Assembly: GCA_010015675.1 (NCBI GenBank)
Contig: ML976982.1
Location: 1,247,557 to 1,311,556, forward strand
DNA length: 64,000 nucleotides
DNA from: Byssothecium circinans
Lineage: Eukaryota > Ascomycota > Dothideomycetes > Pleosporales > Massarinaceae
Direction of reading: 5' to 3'
Shown here in pieces: positions 46,855-56,491 of the stretch. Position 1 is the first letter of the stretch. Each line of letters begins with the position of its first letter. The position numbers were made by a program, and so were the translations under genes. A model generated the notes under the pieces. It saw only the letters and a list, made by a program, of their open reading frames with translations, was not told the origin of the DNA and did not search any database.

Positions 46855-48235
46855 ATCAGCAGCACTACCGTTCTCCCCGATGCAAGCTGCAGCATGCTGG
46901 GAGTTTTCGTTGTTCAGACGTCGGCGTGCGGAGTTCAGAGTGCAGAGTAGGGTGGGTACTGTGGATACCGTGGGTACTGGCCCAGAACCCGACAATCTGA
47001 GCAGGATTTCTTCAACTAGGTACAGGGTTAGGGTAGACTCGGTGGAGGGGGTGAGTGAGTGGGGTGGGTATTTATGCATGCATGTGGAGATGTGTCGGCG
47101 GCGGCGGTGATCGCAGTCATCTTCATCTTATCTGATGCGATGGAGTGCGCAGATGCGGACGTGAATGCATCTGCAGATAAAAGTGCAGTTGCAGAAAGGT
47201 AGGCGTAGGCGTAGGCGTGCCCAGGTCCTCAGCGTCAGCGTCAGCGTTAGGTTTACGTTCAGGTTCCAATATGCTAGTAATAGCAGCGCGAAAAAATATG
47301 ATGCGTGTTTCGCAATATCTCCCAATAACTCGCGATATTATAAAAAAACCTATTCAATAGCACAACGGCGCGATCCCGCCTACGATCGCGCAATCGCGCA
47401 ATTGAAAAATCAATAATCGTCCGCAGGTCCTGACATACCTCACTCAATAATAATGATACCTAGATACGTAACTACTGCTCTTGATGTTAGCTGATGCCAG
47501 TGGTGTGGATGGACGCGACTTCATACTGCACTGTACTGTATGATTGTATCATCGCAGACCGTAGCGTGGGAAATATTTGGGGAAGGAAAGTTGGTTACGT
47601 TGTATGTTGAGGCCGGAGTGCGTACGGTGCCATTGGCCGTCTCCGATTGGAGCGGAGTACGACGACGACAACGGCGTTCGGTCGGAATGCACTCGGCGTT
47701 TTCACGTGAAAATTTACTCCGCTAGACGTGCTCCGATTCCGAGAGTGCCTTTTTGCTGGGACAAGTCATCAATTGATTAGATGATAGCACCATGTGATAC
47801 GATCGGGTTCGCTGCAGTGACTCATGCTTGAAGCTGTGGCGGGAAAGAGTATGTGTTGGAAAAGTGTTGACTGTTGAGTTGTGATTGAACAGTGTTGATT
47901 GAACGGTGTATTACAAGATTAGTACTATATGAATGAATGGCAACAGCAAAGATGTTGCAAGATACTTTTTCCCATCCAAATCCGAAAGAACGCCTGACAT
48001 AAATGTGATGCCCAAAAAGCAAGAGGAGTCAAGATCTCAACTCAAGCTACCATGCAATGCAATGCAGCACACTAAAACTCCTCGCTATCATGGATATGAA
48101 AAGAAGAGGGAAGGCCGTAAATGCAATTCCAGTTGAGTCGTACAAAAGGGGTATATCCTCCATTCGACGCCAATTTGATCTGAAACACAAATGAAGGAAA
48201 TGGTGACTCTAAGTTGAGTCTGAACTTTGGAAAAT

Positions 48236-49681
48236 TTAGATGCGGAGATGCTCGGTTTCGTCGGATAGACTGGAAGCGTCGTAGTCGTGGATTGTCGTAG
48301 CGCTGTTGTAGTTGGGCGGGCTGGCAGGAACGTTGTCGTATAGAGGCGGTTGCTCCTCGTCCCAGGCGATGCCCATACCCGAGCGCTCGGTGACAATGAT
48401 GTGGAACTGCGTGCGGAGAACACGCGCTGCACCCGTAGGAGTCGCTTGTTGAAGCCTCTTCAGTTGCGCCCACTCCTCGGCGACGACCATTTCGATGATG
48501 AGGTTGTGTTTGATGTTCAAGCCTGCGGTGTTGACATCGCACAGCGGCTTGAGAGCCATGTTGCAGGCAACACGGAATTCAGCTTCGATGTGGCCTGCGT
48601 CAAAGTCCGTCTTCCATTCCGTCTTGACTTCTTCGCCGGCAATCGTGCGCGAGTCATGGTGCTCGATGCCTTTGCCCTCTCCACCAATCTTCTGCGCGTG
48701 CTTTGGGCAAGCTGGAGCAACAAACGTAGTGAGCTCCTCGATGCGCCAGTTCAGCTTGCGAAGACGCCAGCGTGTCTGCGCTTGGTCGTTGTTTTGGGCA
48801 ATCCCGGAGAGACGCATTTCGACGGGGAAGTCGCCAATGGGGTGGATGACTGGAGGAAGTTTGACGGATGCGGTGAGGTTCGTAGGAGGGAAGATGCGGA
48901 TCGAATGCCTCTCGTTCCCCGGGAAAATGGCGCGCTTGACGTCCAGGTTGCGCTTGTATGTGATGGTCTTACCATTCGACATGGTAGCAACGGCGTCGAG
49001 GTAGTAGTCGAGGGTAGCGAGCTGACAGCGGGTGGTTGCAGGTAAGGAACCGGCAAGAATGGTGCTGAAGGGGTAGGAATGGTCCTTTCCGTGGCGCAAA
49101 GACACTGGAGCCTCGATAAATTTCCAGTGCTTGATCTCGGTGATCTGGTTGGTGCACTCTGGGCAGTGGGCATGGACTGGCTTTTTTGTAGAAACGATAG
49201 CTAGCAGGCGCATATCGAATTTATCCAGAGTGATGTAGGGGTCGCGGACGTCGATGGTCAGCAGACCTGATAGAAGGGCGCCAGACGATTCCTCGGGGGT
49301 GTTGTAGAAAACCAGAGGCGGGGATTCCATCTTCATGTTCATGATGGCTGCACCGCGGGGCTCGATCTTGGGACTGCCTTTGGGGCTGCCCTTAGGAGTG
49401 CCCTTAGGGGTGCTCTTGGGAGTACCCTTGGGACTCTTCTTGTCCGAGTGCGAGAGGGTGCCTAGACTGTGGCGCTTGAAAGCCTCCATGACGAGCGAGT
49501 CCTGTGACTTTGTTCGCGGATTGGAGGGTCGCTCAACTGAGTAGTGAGGTGGAAGATCCAACTGCTCTCGTTGGCCGTCGACGGAGGGCGTGGGCGTGGG
49601 CTTTTTGGCCTTGACATGGAGCGTGGGGAGTGGCGATGACGCAGGCGCTGGTCTAACGAGAGAAAGAAGTCGGCCCGGCAT
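48236..49681 (-). CDS. arrestin-related trafficking adaptor, LDB19/Art1 type
   Basis: Single exon. The start at 49681 (MPGRLLSLVRPAP) gives 481 aa and matches the beginning expected for the family; the frame stays open to a Met at 49870 (544 aa) with an unconserved extension. Arrestin-fold segments include DVRDPYITLDKFDMRLLAIV, HAHCPECTNQITEIKHWKFI, HGKDHSYPFSTILAGSLPAT and WRLRKLNWRIEELTTFVAPA. The C terminus has two PPxY motifs, PPLY (445-448) and PPNY (455-458), which dock the WW domains of the ubiquitin ligase Rsp5/Nedd4. The adaptor would bring plasma-membrane permeases to the ligase for endocytosis. An N-terminal run of S/TPKG units (around 100-120) is a basic low-complexity insertion. 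Known Art1 proteins are controlled by phosphorylation; the many SP/TP sites suit this. Confidence 0.88.
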   Translation of the reverse strand: MPGRLLSLVRPAPASSPLPTLHVKAKKPTPTPSVDGQREQLDLPPHYSVERPSNPRTKSQDSLVMEAFKRHSLGTLSHSDKKSPKGTPKSTPKGTPKGSPKGSPKIEPRGAAIMNMKMESPPLVFYNTPEESSGALLSGLLTIDVRDPYITLDKFDMRLLAIVSTKKPVHAHCPECTNQITEIKHWKFIEAPVSLRHGKDHSYPFSTILAGSLPATTRCQLATLDYYLDAVATMSNGKTITYKRNLDVKRAIFPGNERHSIRIFPPTNLTASVKLPPVIHPIGDFPVEMRLSGIAQNNDQAQTRWRLRKLNWRIEELTTFVAPACPKHAQKIGGEGKGIEHHDSRTIAGEEVKTEWKTDFDAGHIEAEFRVACNMALKPLCDVNTAGLNIKHNLIIEMVVAEEWAQLKRLQQATPTGAARVLRTQFHIIVTERSGMGIAWDEEQPPLYDNVPASPPNYNSATTIHDYDASSLSDETEHLRI

Positions 49682-51894
49682 ATTGAAAAGTCTGAAAATC
49701 TGGGGAGCGCAGGCGGGAGGAGCAGTCTGCCCAATAGAATGTGGCGATGGCGGCTTGATGGTGGATTTCCTCGGAGGCGTATGCAGGTTGTGGAGCAGCG
49801 TCGAAGGCTGCAGCAAAGCTATGAATTGATCTTGTGCGTGTTCAATTGATGGAGCAGATGTTGCAGGCAAAACATAATTCGCGGAGGGGAGTGTAGCACC
49901 GTCGGAACGGAGGGCGTCGAGCTTTTAAAGAAGCGGGTGGACTTTTACATGAGAGAAATGCGTCAGGTGGAGCACTTGACGAGTTTGCTGGTGATGGCAT
50001 GGCCATGGCGCAACCGAGGCCAAGCTTTCGCTAGTGGGCTTCCGGCAGGCCCATCCCTGCCGTGCCTGCCTCCTGACCCAAAAATTGTAAGGCGCACAGG
50101 CCGCCCACCTGCGTGATCGCCTCAATTATGGATGGAGGGCAACCACGGCGAACCATGGACATCGATTGATGACATCGCACGCAATTGGGGCGCCTTTGTG
50201 CGAGACTCACCCACACCATCCACAGCCTGAACGGCAAGATAGCCTCGACGATGGGAATGGACTCTGCGGAGGCTTTGTCCAGCTTGTTGGCAAGATTCAC
50301 TGACGGCTTCGTGACGTTCTGTCCACCACATGACGCACTCCTCACACATATGCATGCACTCTCTGCACAGCTCCGCTATTGGGCATCACAGAGGCCACGC
50401 GCTCTCAAAGCTCGCAGCTCACAGCTCTCCCCGCTCTGATGTTTGAGCTCAAAACGGCGAAGCTGGGGCGAGCATCAAGCATCTCCACGGAGACGAGCTT
50501 CAGCCGGTTCCCCTCAACTTGCTAGTACATCAACGGGTGACTGCCAGTGACTGCCTGCCGGTTCAATACTCTCATAGATGGCATTATTATTGTGCACTCA
50601 TCCTGACGTCTTCTGTTGTTCCCATTGAAGCCATTACACCCGACGGTGACATGTCGTCGGCGGCAGCCTTAGGTAATCATGGTAATGTCGTGGAAAATTT
50701 TCCACTAGTTTCCACGCGCGAACCAACCGATCGCAGTCTCGTACCCGTGGGCTGACTCACTCCACCGCAGCTTTTGTGTCTTTTCCGACCGCCGTTCTCA
50801 GCGTTCCGCCTCAGCACGTTGTCAACCTAGACGTGTTTCAACGAACCCGCCTTGAGGCTCCAGACTCTTCTACCTCATCCTTCGGGGTTCTTATTACTTC
50901 AACACAACCCACGCGCCCCAGTTTTACCGCACATTCGATACCATCGCGCCATCGGGAGTACCTGAATAGGCGACTCTCTCCTGTACACGGACTTGTCGCC
51001 CTCTTGCTGTCGGCGTTTCTGTTGTTACAACCCCATCGTGAATCTCACGATACTTCGCCTATTCTTGGCTCAGGTCCACTCGGATCAATCCATTATTGAT
51101 TGACCGCTTGGCTGCGCTAGCCGATCGTACACACCGATTCGGGAACAAACATGCAGATTCTGCATATCCAGCATCACCTCACCGGATGAGATTTCGCATG
51201 CCTTTGAGCGTGCAGTCAGCCTGGGTTTCCCATCTCAAGTGATACCTCTTCTCACAGCCACACATACTACACAGCCTCATTCAGTTGTTGTTGCTGGCGC
51301 ATATGCCATGGTGGCGTTTTATGTCCGCTGCATCGCACCACCGCGACCCGCTCGCTAGCTATTTCACCATTTGATGTTGGCGCCGCGACATCGAGGACTC
51401 ACCGCCCTTCGCGAACATTTCCTCCATTTGCGTCTAGGCATTGCGAATACTTTTGTCAAATTCTTCACATGCGCTGTACTTTCGGCGCCTCCTTTCCCGA
51501 GTCGAGCACGTTAGTCCGCAAAGCAAGTACCATGTTGGCGCCGAAGTCGCTGTTGGAGTCTGGGACCGAATCCGCGAAACTAGCTCAGCCCTATGGTACA
51601 ATGCGGCTCTTCGCTCGTGTTCTGTCGTTCCTGAATGCCCTTCTGGGCGATGGTTTGGTGATGCCTCGGCATTCACTTTCCTAAAGCGCACTTGAATGCG
51701 CCTTCCTTTCCATAAGTGGAGAATTGGACAACTTTCATGAGACGAGCGCTAGTTGACTGTTCACATTGGCTTCTAGACCCTGGGACGGACGCTTGCTACA
51801 AGTTGCCTCTGATATCCCACGCACCTACATACTCACCGACTTTGTTCGACACCTAGATCAGTCTACTCTGCCATCCACAACTGCGCAACAAGTT
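49682..51894. other. 2.2-kb intergenic region
   Basis: Promoter side of the arrestin gene, then GC-balanced DNA with overlapping short frames on both strands and no domain signal. Confidence 0.45.
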
Positions 51895-52430
51895 TTAGGC
51901 TTCTCTAGGTCTGCCATGAACCCATTCCACCAGCCACTTCTCCAGAACACCAAGGTTATGAATATCAATCTCAGGCCCCGCAACACTCCCAGACGTGTGC
52001 CCTGGCAGCCGCCACACACTAGTAATAAGCTTTAAAGCCATTGGACTTCCCACTGCAACGGAAGCATCAAAACTCCCAAGCACAATGTCTGTGACTCCCC
52101 CAATCTTCTTCCTGTTCAGAAATATATTCCGCGGATGCACGTCGCAGTGAATGATGCCTTCTGATGCAGATGCAGCAATGCCTCTCGCACACCGAGGTAG
52201 ATCGACCTTGTGTTCTCTAGGGTGATCAAGTTGTGCTGAAGAAGAGTCGTCTCGTATCTCCGGTATACGATGCGGTACACCAAGCGACCGCCGACACTAT
52301 TTACTTGCAACCACGTAACCTCAATTCGATAGGCACAGATATTTGCATGCGAGCACGCGACAAGAACTCACCAAACAGCAATCTCCCCCTCCCTCTCCAT
52401 CAACTCCTTCATCCGTGAGTCGTGACGATC
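51895..52430 (-). pseudogene. relic of a kinase-like gene (same family as 3145-4422 and 56492-57799)
   Basis: Read on the minus strand: MKELMEREGEIAVW (from 52412), then a TGA where the intact copies continue, then in the same frame SHANICAYRIEV..VYRIVYRRYETTLL and GVREALLHLHQ. At about 52158-52170 the frame shifts by one base; the other frame continues EGIIHCDVHPRNIFLN, VLGSFDASVAVGSP and EIDIHNLGVLEKWLVEWV, then a stop at 51895. These segments align, in order, with NLCGYMGVLV, DIVYRRYTCDLF, HNDIRPENIFL, VGDFDAAVPLG and the helix F region of the intact genes. The metal-binding Asp of DFD is Ser here. The N-terminal 100 residues are missing. The gene is broken by at least one stop and one frameshift. 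Confidence 0.75.
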
Positions 52431-52997
52431 ACACCGCTCTCGTCAAATCACACATATCCAACAAGTCCACTTTCTTCACACAGACTCGCTCATCCATTAT
52501 ACTTACCGTATATTACGTCATCCCCGCCCAATCAAAAGCGGGGAAGAAGAGAGAAGAGAAAAGTTTTGATGGCTGCCATTGGTATGCCTTCATACTGCTA
52601 CATGGTCCCTCATGCCTTCTGTGATGCGGTGGTTTGGAACGACACGTAGAAGAGGGCTCCCGTTTGTCGGTCTAGGATCACGTAGTGACATGCAAAGCCG
52701 ATGTCGTCGGTGGAGTGTAGTTAGTAGAAGTGTAGGGTATGCAATCTGGGTGTGGGGTTAACTTCTCCCCGAACTAGCAACCTAATTAGCTCTTATATTC
52801 TAGAAAGCTTAGAGGTCGCGGTTTACAGTCCGTCGTTTGCAGCCAAGCTCGGGCTGTCTGGTCCGTGTGGGAATGGAAAGGCACACCGACTTGTGAAGGC
52901 AACTTATCAGTAGCTAGTGACGTAAAAGGCAGGCTGGGGTAGCTTGTTAAGCGGCGCATGGAGCACAAATTAGTCGATGAGTGGTTCGTGGGAGCCG
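52431..52997. other. short intergenic region
   Basis: No gene seen; the missing N-terminal part of the kinase-like relic would lie here but no similarity is visible. Confidence 0.35.
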
Positions 52998-53624
52998 TCA
53001 GGTTTGTGCAAACAGGTTCTGGCCGGGGTTGGACGTCTCGTCATCGCTGTAGTTTTCCAAGGCGTCTTCGGGTAATGGCTCTGAGACCAACTTACCAAGT
53101 AGATCGAATTTAGAAACATTATGGGGAAGAAGGCGATGAGGCATTGACGGGCCGGAGGTGGCGACGGGGACAGGATCGGGGCGTAGATGATATGGTGTCA
53201 GAAGCCGCCACAGCGACACGAGCGGGGTGAAGGCGCCGAGAGCATATTCCACATTCATGTCGCTGTTGTTGTCGCGGGAGCGCGTAATCGGCGTCTTGGG
53301 GGAGGTGGATCCGGAAGTCGACATCTGGTTCAGGAAATTGTTCAGCTGTTCCCCAGTACGTCTGAGGTTACCGCCAGGCGTGACCATCTTCTCCGCAAGG
53401 GCAACATCTTCTCTGCTTAGTATGTCAAGCTCGAAGAGCTCCCTGTTCCAGTGCCAAGTCCTCTTAGGCTCGATCCAGAGGGCGCGGAGTTGCAGAAACG
53501 CTTCATGAGGTATCTTGGAGCCGGAGAAGTTGTTGGGCATTTCTCCGAGCTTGCGTTCTTGCAGTCTGGCAGCTTTGATGGCTGAGAGCCATGAGGCTAT
53601 ATCTTTAGGGATAGTATGTCCCAT
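52998..53624 (-). CDS. hypothetical protein
   Basis: Single open frame of 208 aa, not recognised. It has no signal peptide or membrane segment. The N-terminal half is helical and charged (IASWLSAIKAARLQERKLGE, PHEAFLQLRALWIEPKRTWHW) with a Trp-rich patch; the second half is Ser/Pro-rich (MSTSGSTSPKTPITRSRDNN) with an acidic tail (ENYSDDETSNPG). The start at 53624 (MGHTIPKD) is the first Met of the frame. It lies head-to-head with the gene at 54355, about 730 bp away, inside the accessory right part of the window. An orphan or lineage-specific gene is likely. Confidence 0.5.
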   Translation of the reverse strand: MGHTIPKDIASWLSAIKAARLQERKLGEMPNNFSGSKIPHEAFLQLRALWIEPKRTWHWNRELFELDILSREDVALAEKMVTPGGNLRRTGEQLNNFLNQMSTSGSTSPKTPITRSRDNNSDMNVEYALGAFTPLVSLWRLLTPYHLRPDPVPVATSGPSMPHRLLPHNVSKFDLLGKLVSEPLPEDALENYSDDETSNPGQNLFAQT

Positions 53625-54354
53625 GTCTTGTGTGAACTGGCGTTAGTGTTTTGTTTATTCGCCCCGGGCGTTTGCTGTCTCGAGTGTGGTGAGAGTGACT
53701 GGCACCTTACGTAAGGTGGCGGCGCATCTTATTTAACGTGTTTTATCAGCAAGTGAATAGGCAGTGAAACAGGGGCTTCAGGGCCCAAAAGTTACCAACA
53801 CCTTAGCCACCCACGCGGTTGAAAGAATTCCCCGCACACATAATACTCTCTCACTAAAGACCACCCCCTATAACTAACGTTAATTACTCTCCTTTAACTT
53901 TAACAAAACACAGAATTATAAAGCTAAGCCTGCTCTTTTACATAGGAGTAGGAAGAGGTTAAAAGGGCTTCGTTGGGTGTGGGTAAATATGAGCTGAAGT
54001 TTTTCGGTGTGCGGCGAATTGTTTCAATCGCGCCACCACCACCCTGCAGCTAGCTTTTTTCGCTATTATTTAGCATCAATCGGCTTCTTATACAAAGTGG
54101 TGCCAAATCAGTGCGACACGTGGTTGTTGCGCGATGCTGGGGGGCTGCTCGGTGGATGCTTTGGTTGATGATTTTGGTGATACGGAGAATGTTCACCGAA
54201 GGTTTGTTGTTCCAACACGTCTCACCCTTCGCGACCACTGTTGCTTCTTTTGTACGCGTTCGTAACCACTGTTGCTTCTTTTGCACGCGTTCACGACCAC
54301 ATATCAACTGGCTTACCTTCCCAGCAACCAACATCACCTCCATCTGGCTGCATC
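53625..54354. other. divergent promoter region between two orphan genes
   Basis: Contains an AT-rich patch at 53850-53960 and the 31-bp direct repeat just before the gene at 54355. Confidence 0.4.
54234..54296 (+). repeat. 31-bp tandem repeat, two copies plus a partial third
   Basis: Units start at 54234 and 54265 (ACCACTGTTGCTTCTTTTG.ACGCGTTC..) and a third begins ACCAC at 54296. It ends about 60 bases before the next gene start. Confidence 0.85.
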
Positions 54355-55484
54355 ATGGAAGCTCCCACTTGGCCGGGCGTACCTAGCCACTTCATCGTTG
54401 CCCTTGAGAGCATCCTGCATTTGGACTTTGCCAATAAGGCCGTCGCGGATGACACGCTCGGTCAATTCGGGTTCTGCACAGAATCAGAATCAAAAATTGC
54501 CGGCAACGCCACCGGCCATCCCTGGCTCCCGATGAGGCCCAGCCACGAGGAGCTTGCCCACTTCGTCGAATCATCACCAGCTCAAGAATACACAGCTAAG
54601 TTACTCAAACCTCCGCCCTCCAACCCTCTGCAGAGACCCAGGCTTCGCACCCCCCTCGAGTGGGCGCATCATTTCAAGAGCGTCAGAGGCGTCCTGCTCA
54701 ATTCCGACATTCCTGATGACTTCGTCACCCCAATTCCGACTTCGATAAAGCTGACACCTGAGAGCGACATAATGCAAAGGCTGAGCTTTCCGGACCAGTG
54801 CAATGTCTGGCAGGAGCTTCTCGTATATGGCACGGCACCACCAGGCGAATGGATGACTCGCTGGCAAATGGTCGATTTGCGTGAAGCAGGCGATTCTGTC
54901 AACTGCGTCATGTTCGACCCCTCAACAACACCGCTCACAGGGTCTTATTCTGGCAGCGAGCTCATCTGTCTCCTTGCTCTTGCCTATCGTCAGCTTCAAG
55001 ACCTTGAGGCTGATCGTGGAAGTAAGCCGCATGATAGGCGTATCGCTGTATGTTCTACCACAACCGCCGCCTCCCCCATAATAGCTTTGTTGTGTTTTGC
55101 TGACCGTTGCCTTGGTCGATACAGATGACGGTTACAACTTGCACTCGAAACAATGTCAGGCTCCTGCAAGCCTACATCGACACCAACATCAACGCCGACA
55201 AGACCGTGATCCGCATCATCAAGCAGGCCGCGATTCCCTATGAGAAGATAGTTGACGACAGTCCTACTGCGTGGGAAAACTGGCTGGAAGTGCTGTCGTG
55301 GACGCTCGCCGCGCCGTATCTCCCAAGTGACGATAACATGCTGCGCGTGTCGAAGCCAAGGACAGACGAGGGCAATTGCGGACAGCACAATTTGTCGTCA
55401 TTCGACTCGGAGAGCGTATCTTCAACCACGAGCATGGAAACGGACAGAACAGAGAGCGACAGCGAGACTGCCAAGTCGTTGTAG
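54355..55484 (+). CDS. hypothetical protein, two exons
   Basis: Exons 54355-55047 and 55125-55484 with a 77-bp phase-0 intron (GTATGT..ACAG, CTGAC branch); 350 aa. The start at 54355 (MEAPTWPGVPSHFIVALES) is preferred over the upstream frame, which runs through the tandem repeat. No domain is recognised and there is no signal peptide or membrane segment. Denser parts are MEAPTWPGVPSHFIVALES, SFPDQCNVWQELLVYGTAPP, SELICLLALAYRQLQDLEAD and VRLLQAYIDTNINADKTVIR; the tail is Ser/Glu-rich (SFDSESVSSTTSMETDRTES). Correct intron phase and a sensible chain on both sides of it argue that the gene is real. Confidence 0.6.
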
Positions 55485-56491
55485 GTCTCCCCTTTCCGAA
55501 CTGGGAGAGGGATATTACTATCGTTTTTCAGGTAGATCGGGGTTAAAATACTTCAAACCAACTTTGTGACAATCTGCACCGTGATTTGAGATTGTGTCAT
55601 CCAGGCGGACTTCTGATCCCTCGAACGGCTTCGTAAATCTTATTAGTAGTTGAACATATAGTTGAGGTTTAAAGCAGCTTCGTGAATAGCAAAGGCACAA
55701 GAGTGTGACTCTAGCAATTGCAATTGCTGTTGAATTACTTAGACTATTATGGACCCCACTAGGAATGTCCCGAGGAAGATATTACAGAAGGGAAGAGGCT
55801 TGTCAGAGAAATATAGAAGTGCCTCACACATCTGTTGCCTTATAGACAATAAGCGATCGTACTATTATAAAAGATATAGACAGTTACCTTAATAATAATG
55901 TGCTAACTTATATATTATTGATTAGAGAGATAGAATGTTCTAGAGTAGATTAGACTCCTATAATAAGTTAACTAGGCTTAAGAAAAAACGCTGTGTAGTC
56001 CTATAATATGACTAAGTTATTAAAATTATTACCTGTATTACAATGGTTGATGCACAGAAGTGGTTTGCCCAATTTGTAGTATAGTACATAATCCTCAACA
56101 CCACGCCAACACAACATGTCCTGTACAGTGACCTACATAATGAAATCCTTTACCGCACAATACTAGACTTTAGAACAATTGATCTAAGTTCCTGTTAGAA
56201 CTCTGCACTGCACATTGTTTGTGAACTACATTCACTGAACACTGACTTGGGAAGATCCATTGTGCAAGTGCAACACGGTTATAAAGAACCGCAGAGAAGC
56301 CTCACACAATCTCTCATTAGAACGATTAAAAGTCTAGAGCTGAGCTTAAAAAAACTAACAAGACGTTTCACAACACTTCATTACTAAACGTTTCCTGACA
56401 CATCTACATCTCTATAACGCTCTCTTGACAGAAATCTTTTCAAAGATTGGGAAAAAAAACAATTTCCCATCTCAGCCGACAACAACTTACA
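55485..56491. other. 1-kb intergenic region with AT-rich block
   Basis: 55780-56060 is strongly AT-rich with TA-rich strings typical of decayed repeats. No gene is seen. Confidence 0.45.
55780..56060. repeat. AT-rich block, probably a decayed repeat
   Basis: Sharp local drop in GC with multiple TATTATA, TTAATAATAA and CTATAATA strings and stops in all frames. RIP-like decay is inferred. Confidence 0.4.

Larger units (their letters stand above)
44603..48235. other. 3.6-kb gene-free region with an AT-rich block
   Basis: 44870-45780 is AT-rich, without open frames of note, and looks like mutated transposon remains. 46180-46280 has two copies of a CATCTCATC..ATACATCACAC unit. 46821-46854 is a CCGCA microsatellite. 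GTAGGC and CAGCGT short repeats occur at 47198-47245. No gene is seen. Confidence 0.5.

Noticed and set aside
48350..49045. 231-codon plus-strand open frame
   Set aside because: Antisense to the arrestin gene; no domain and no independent signals.
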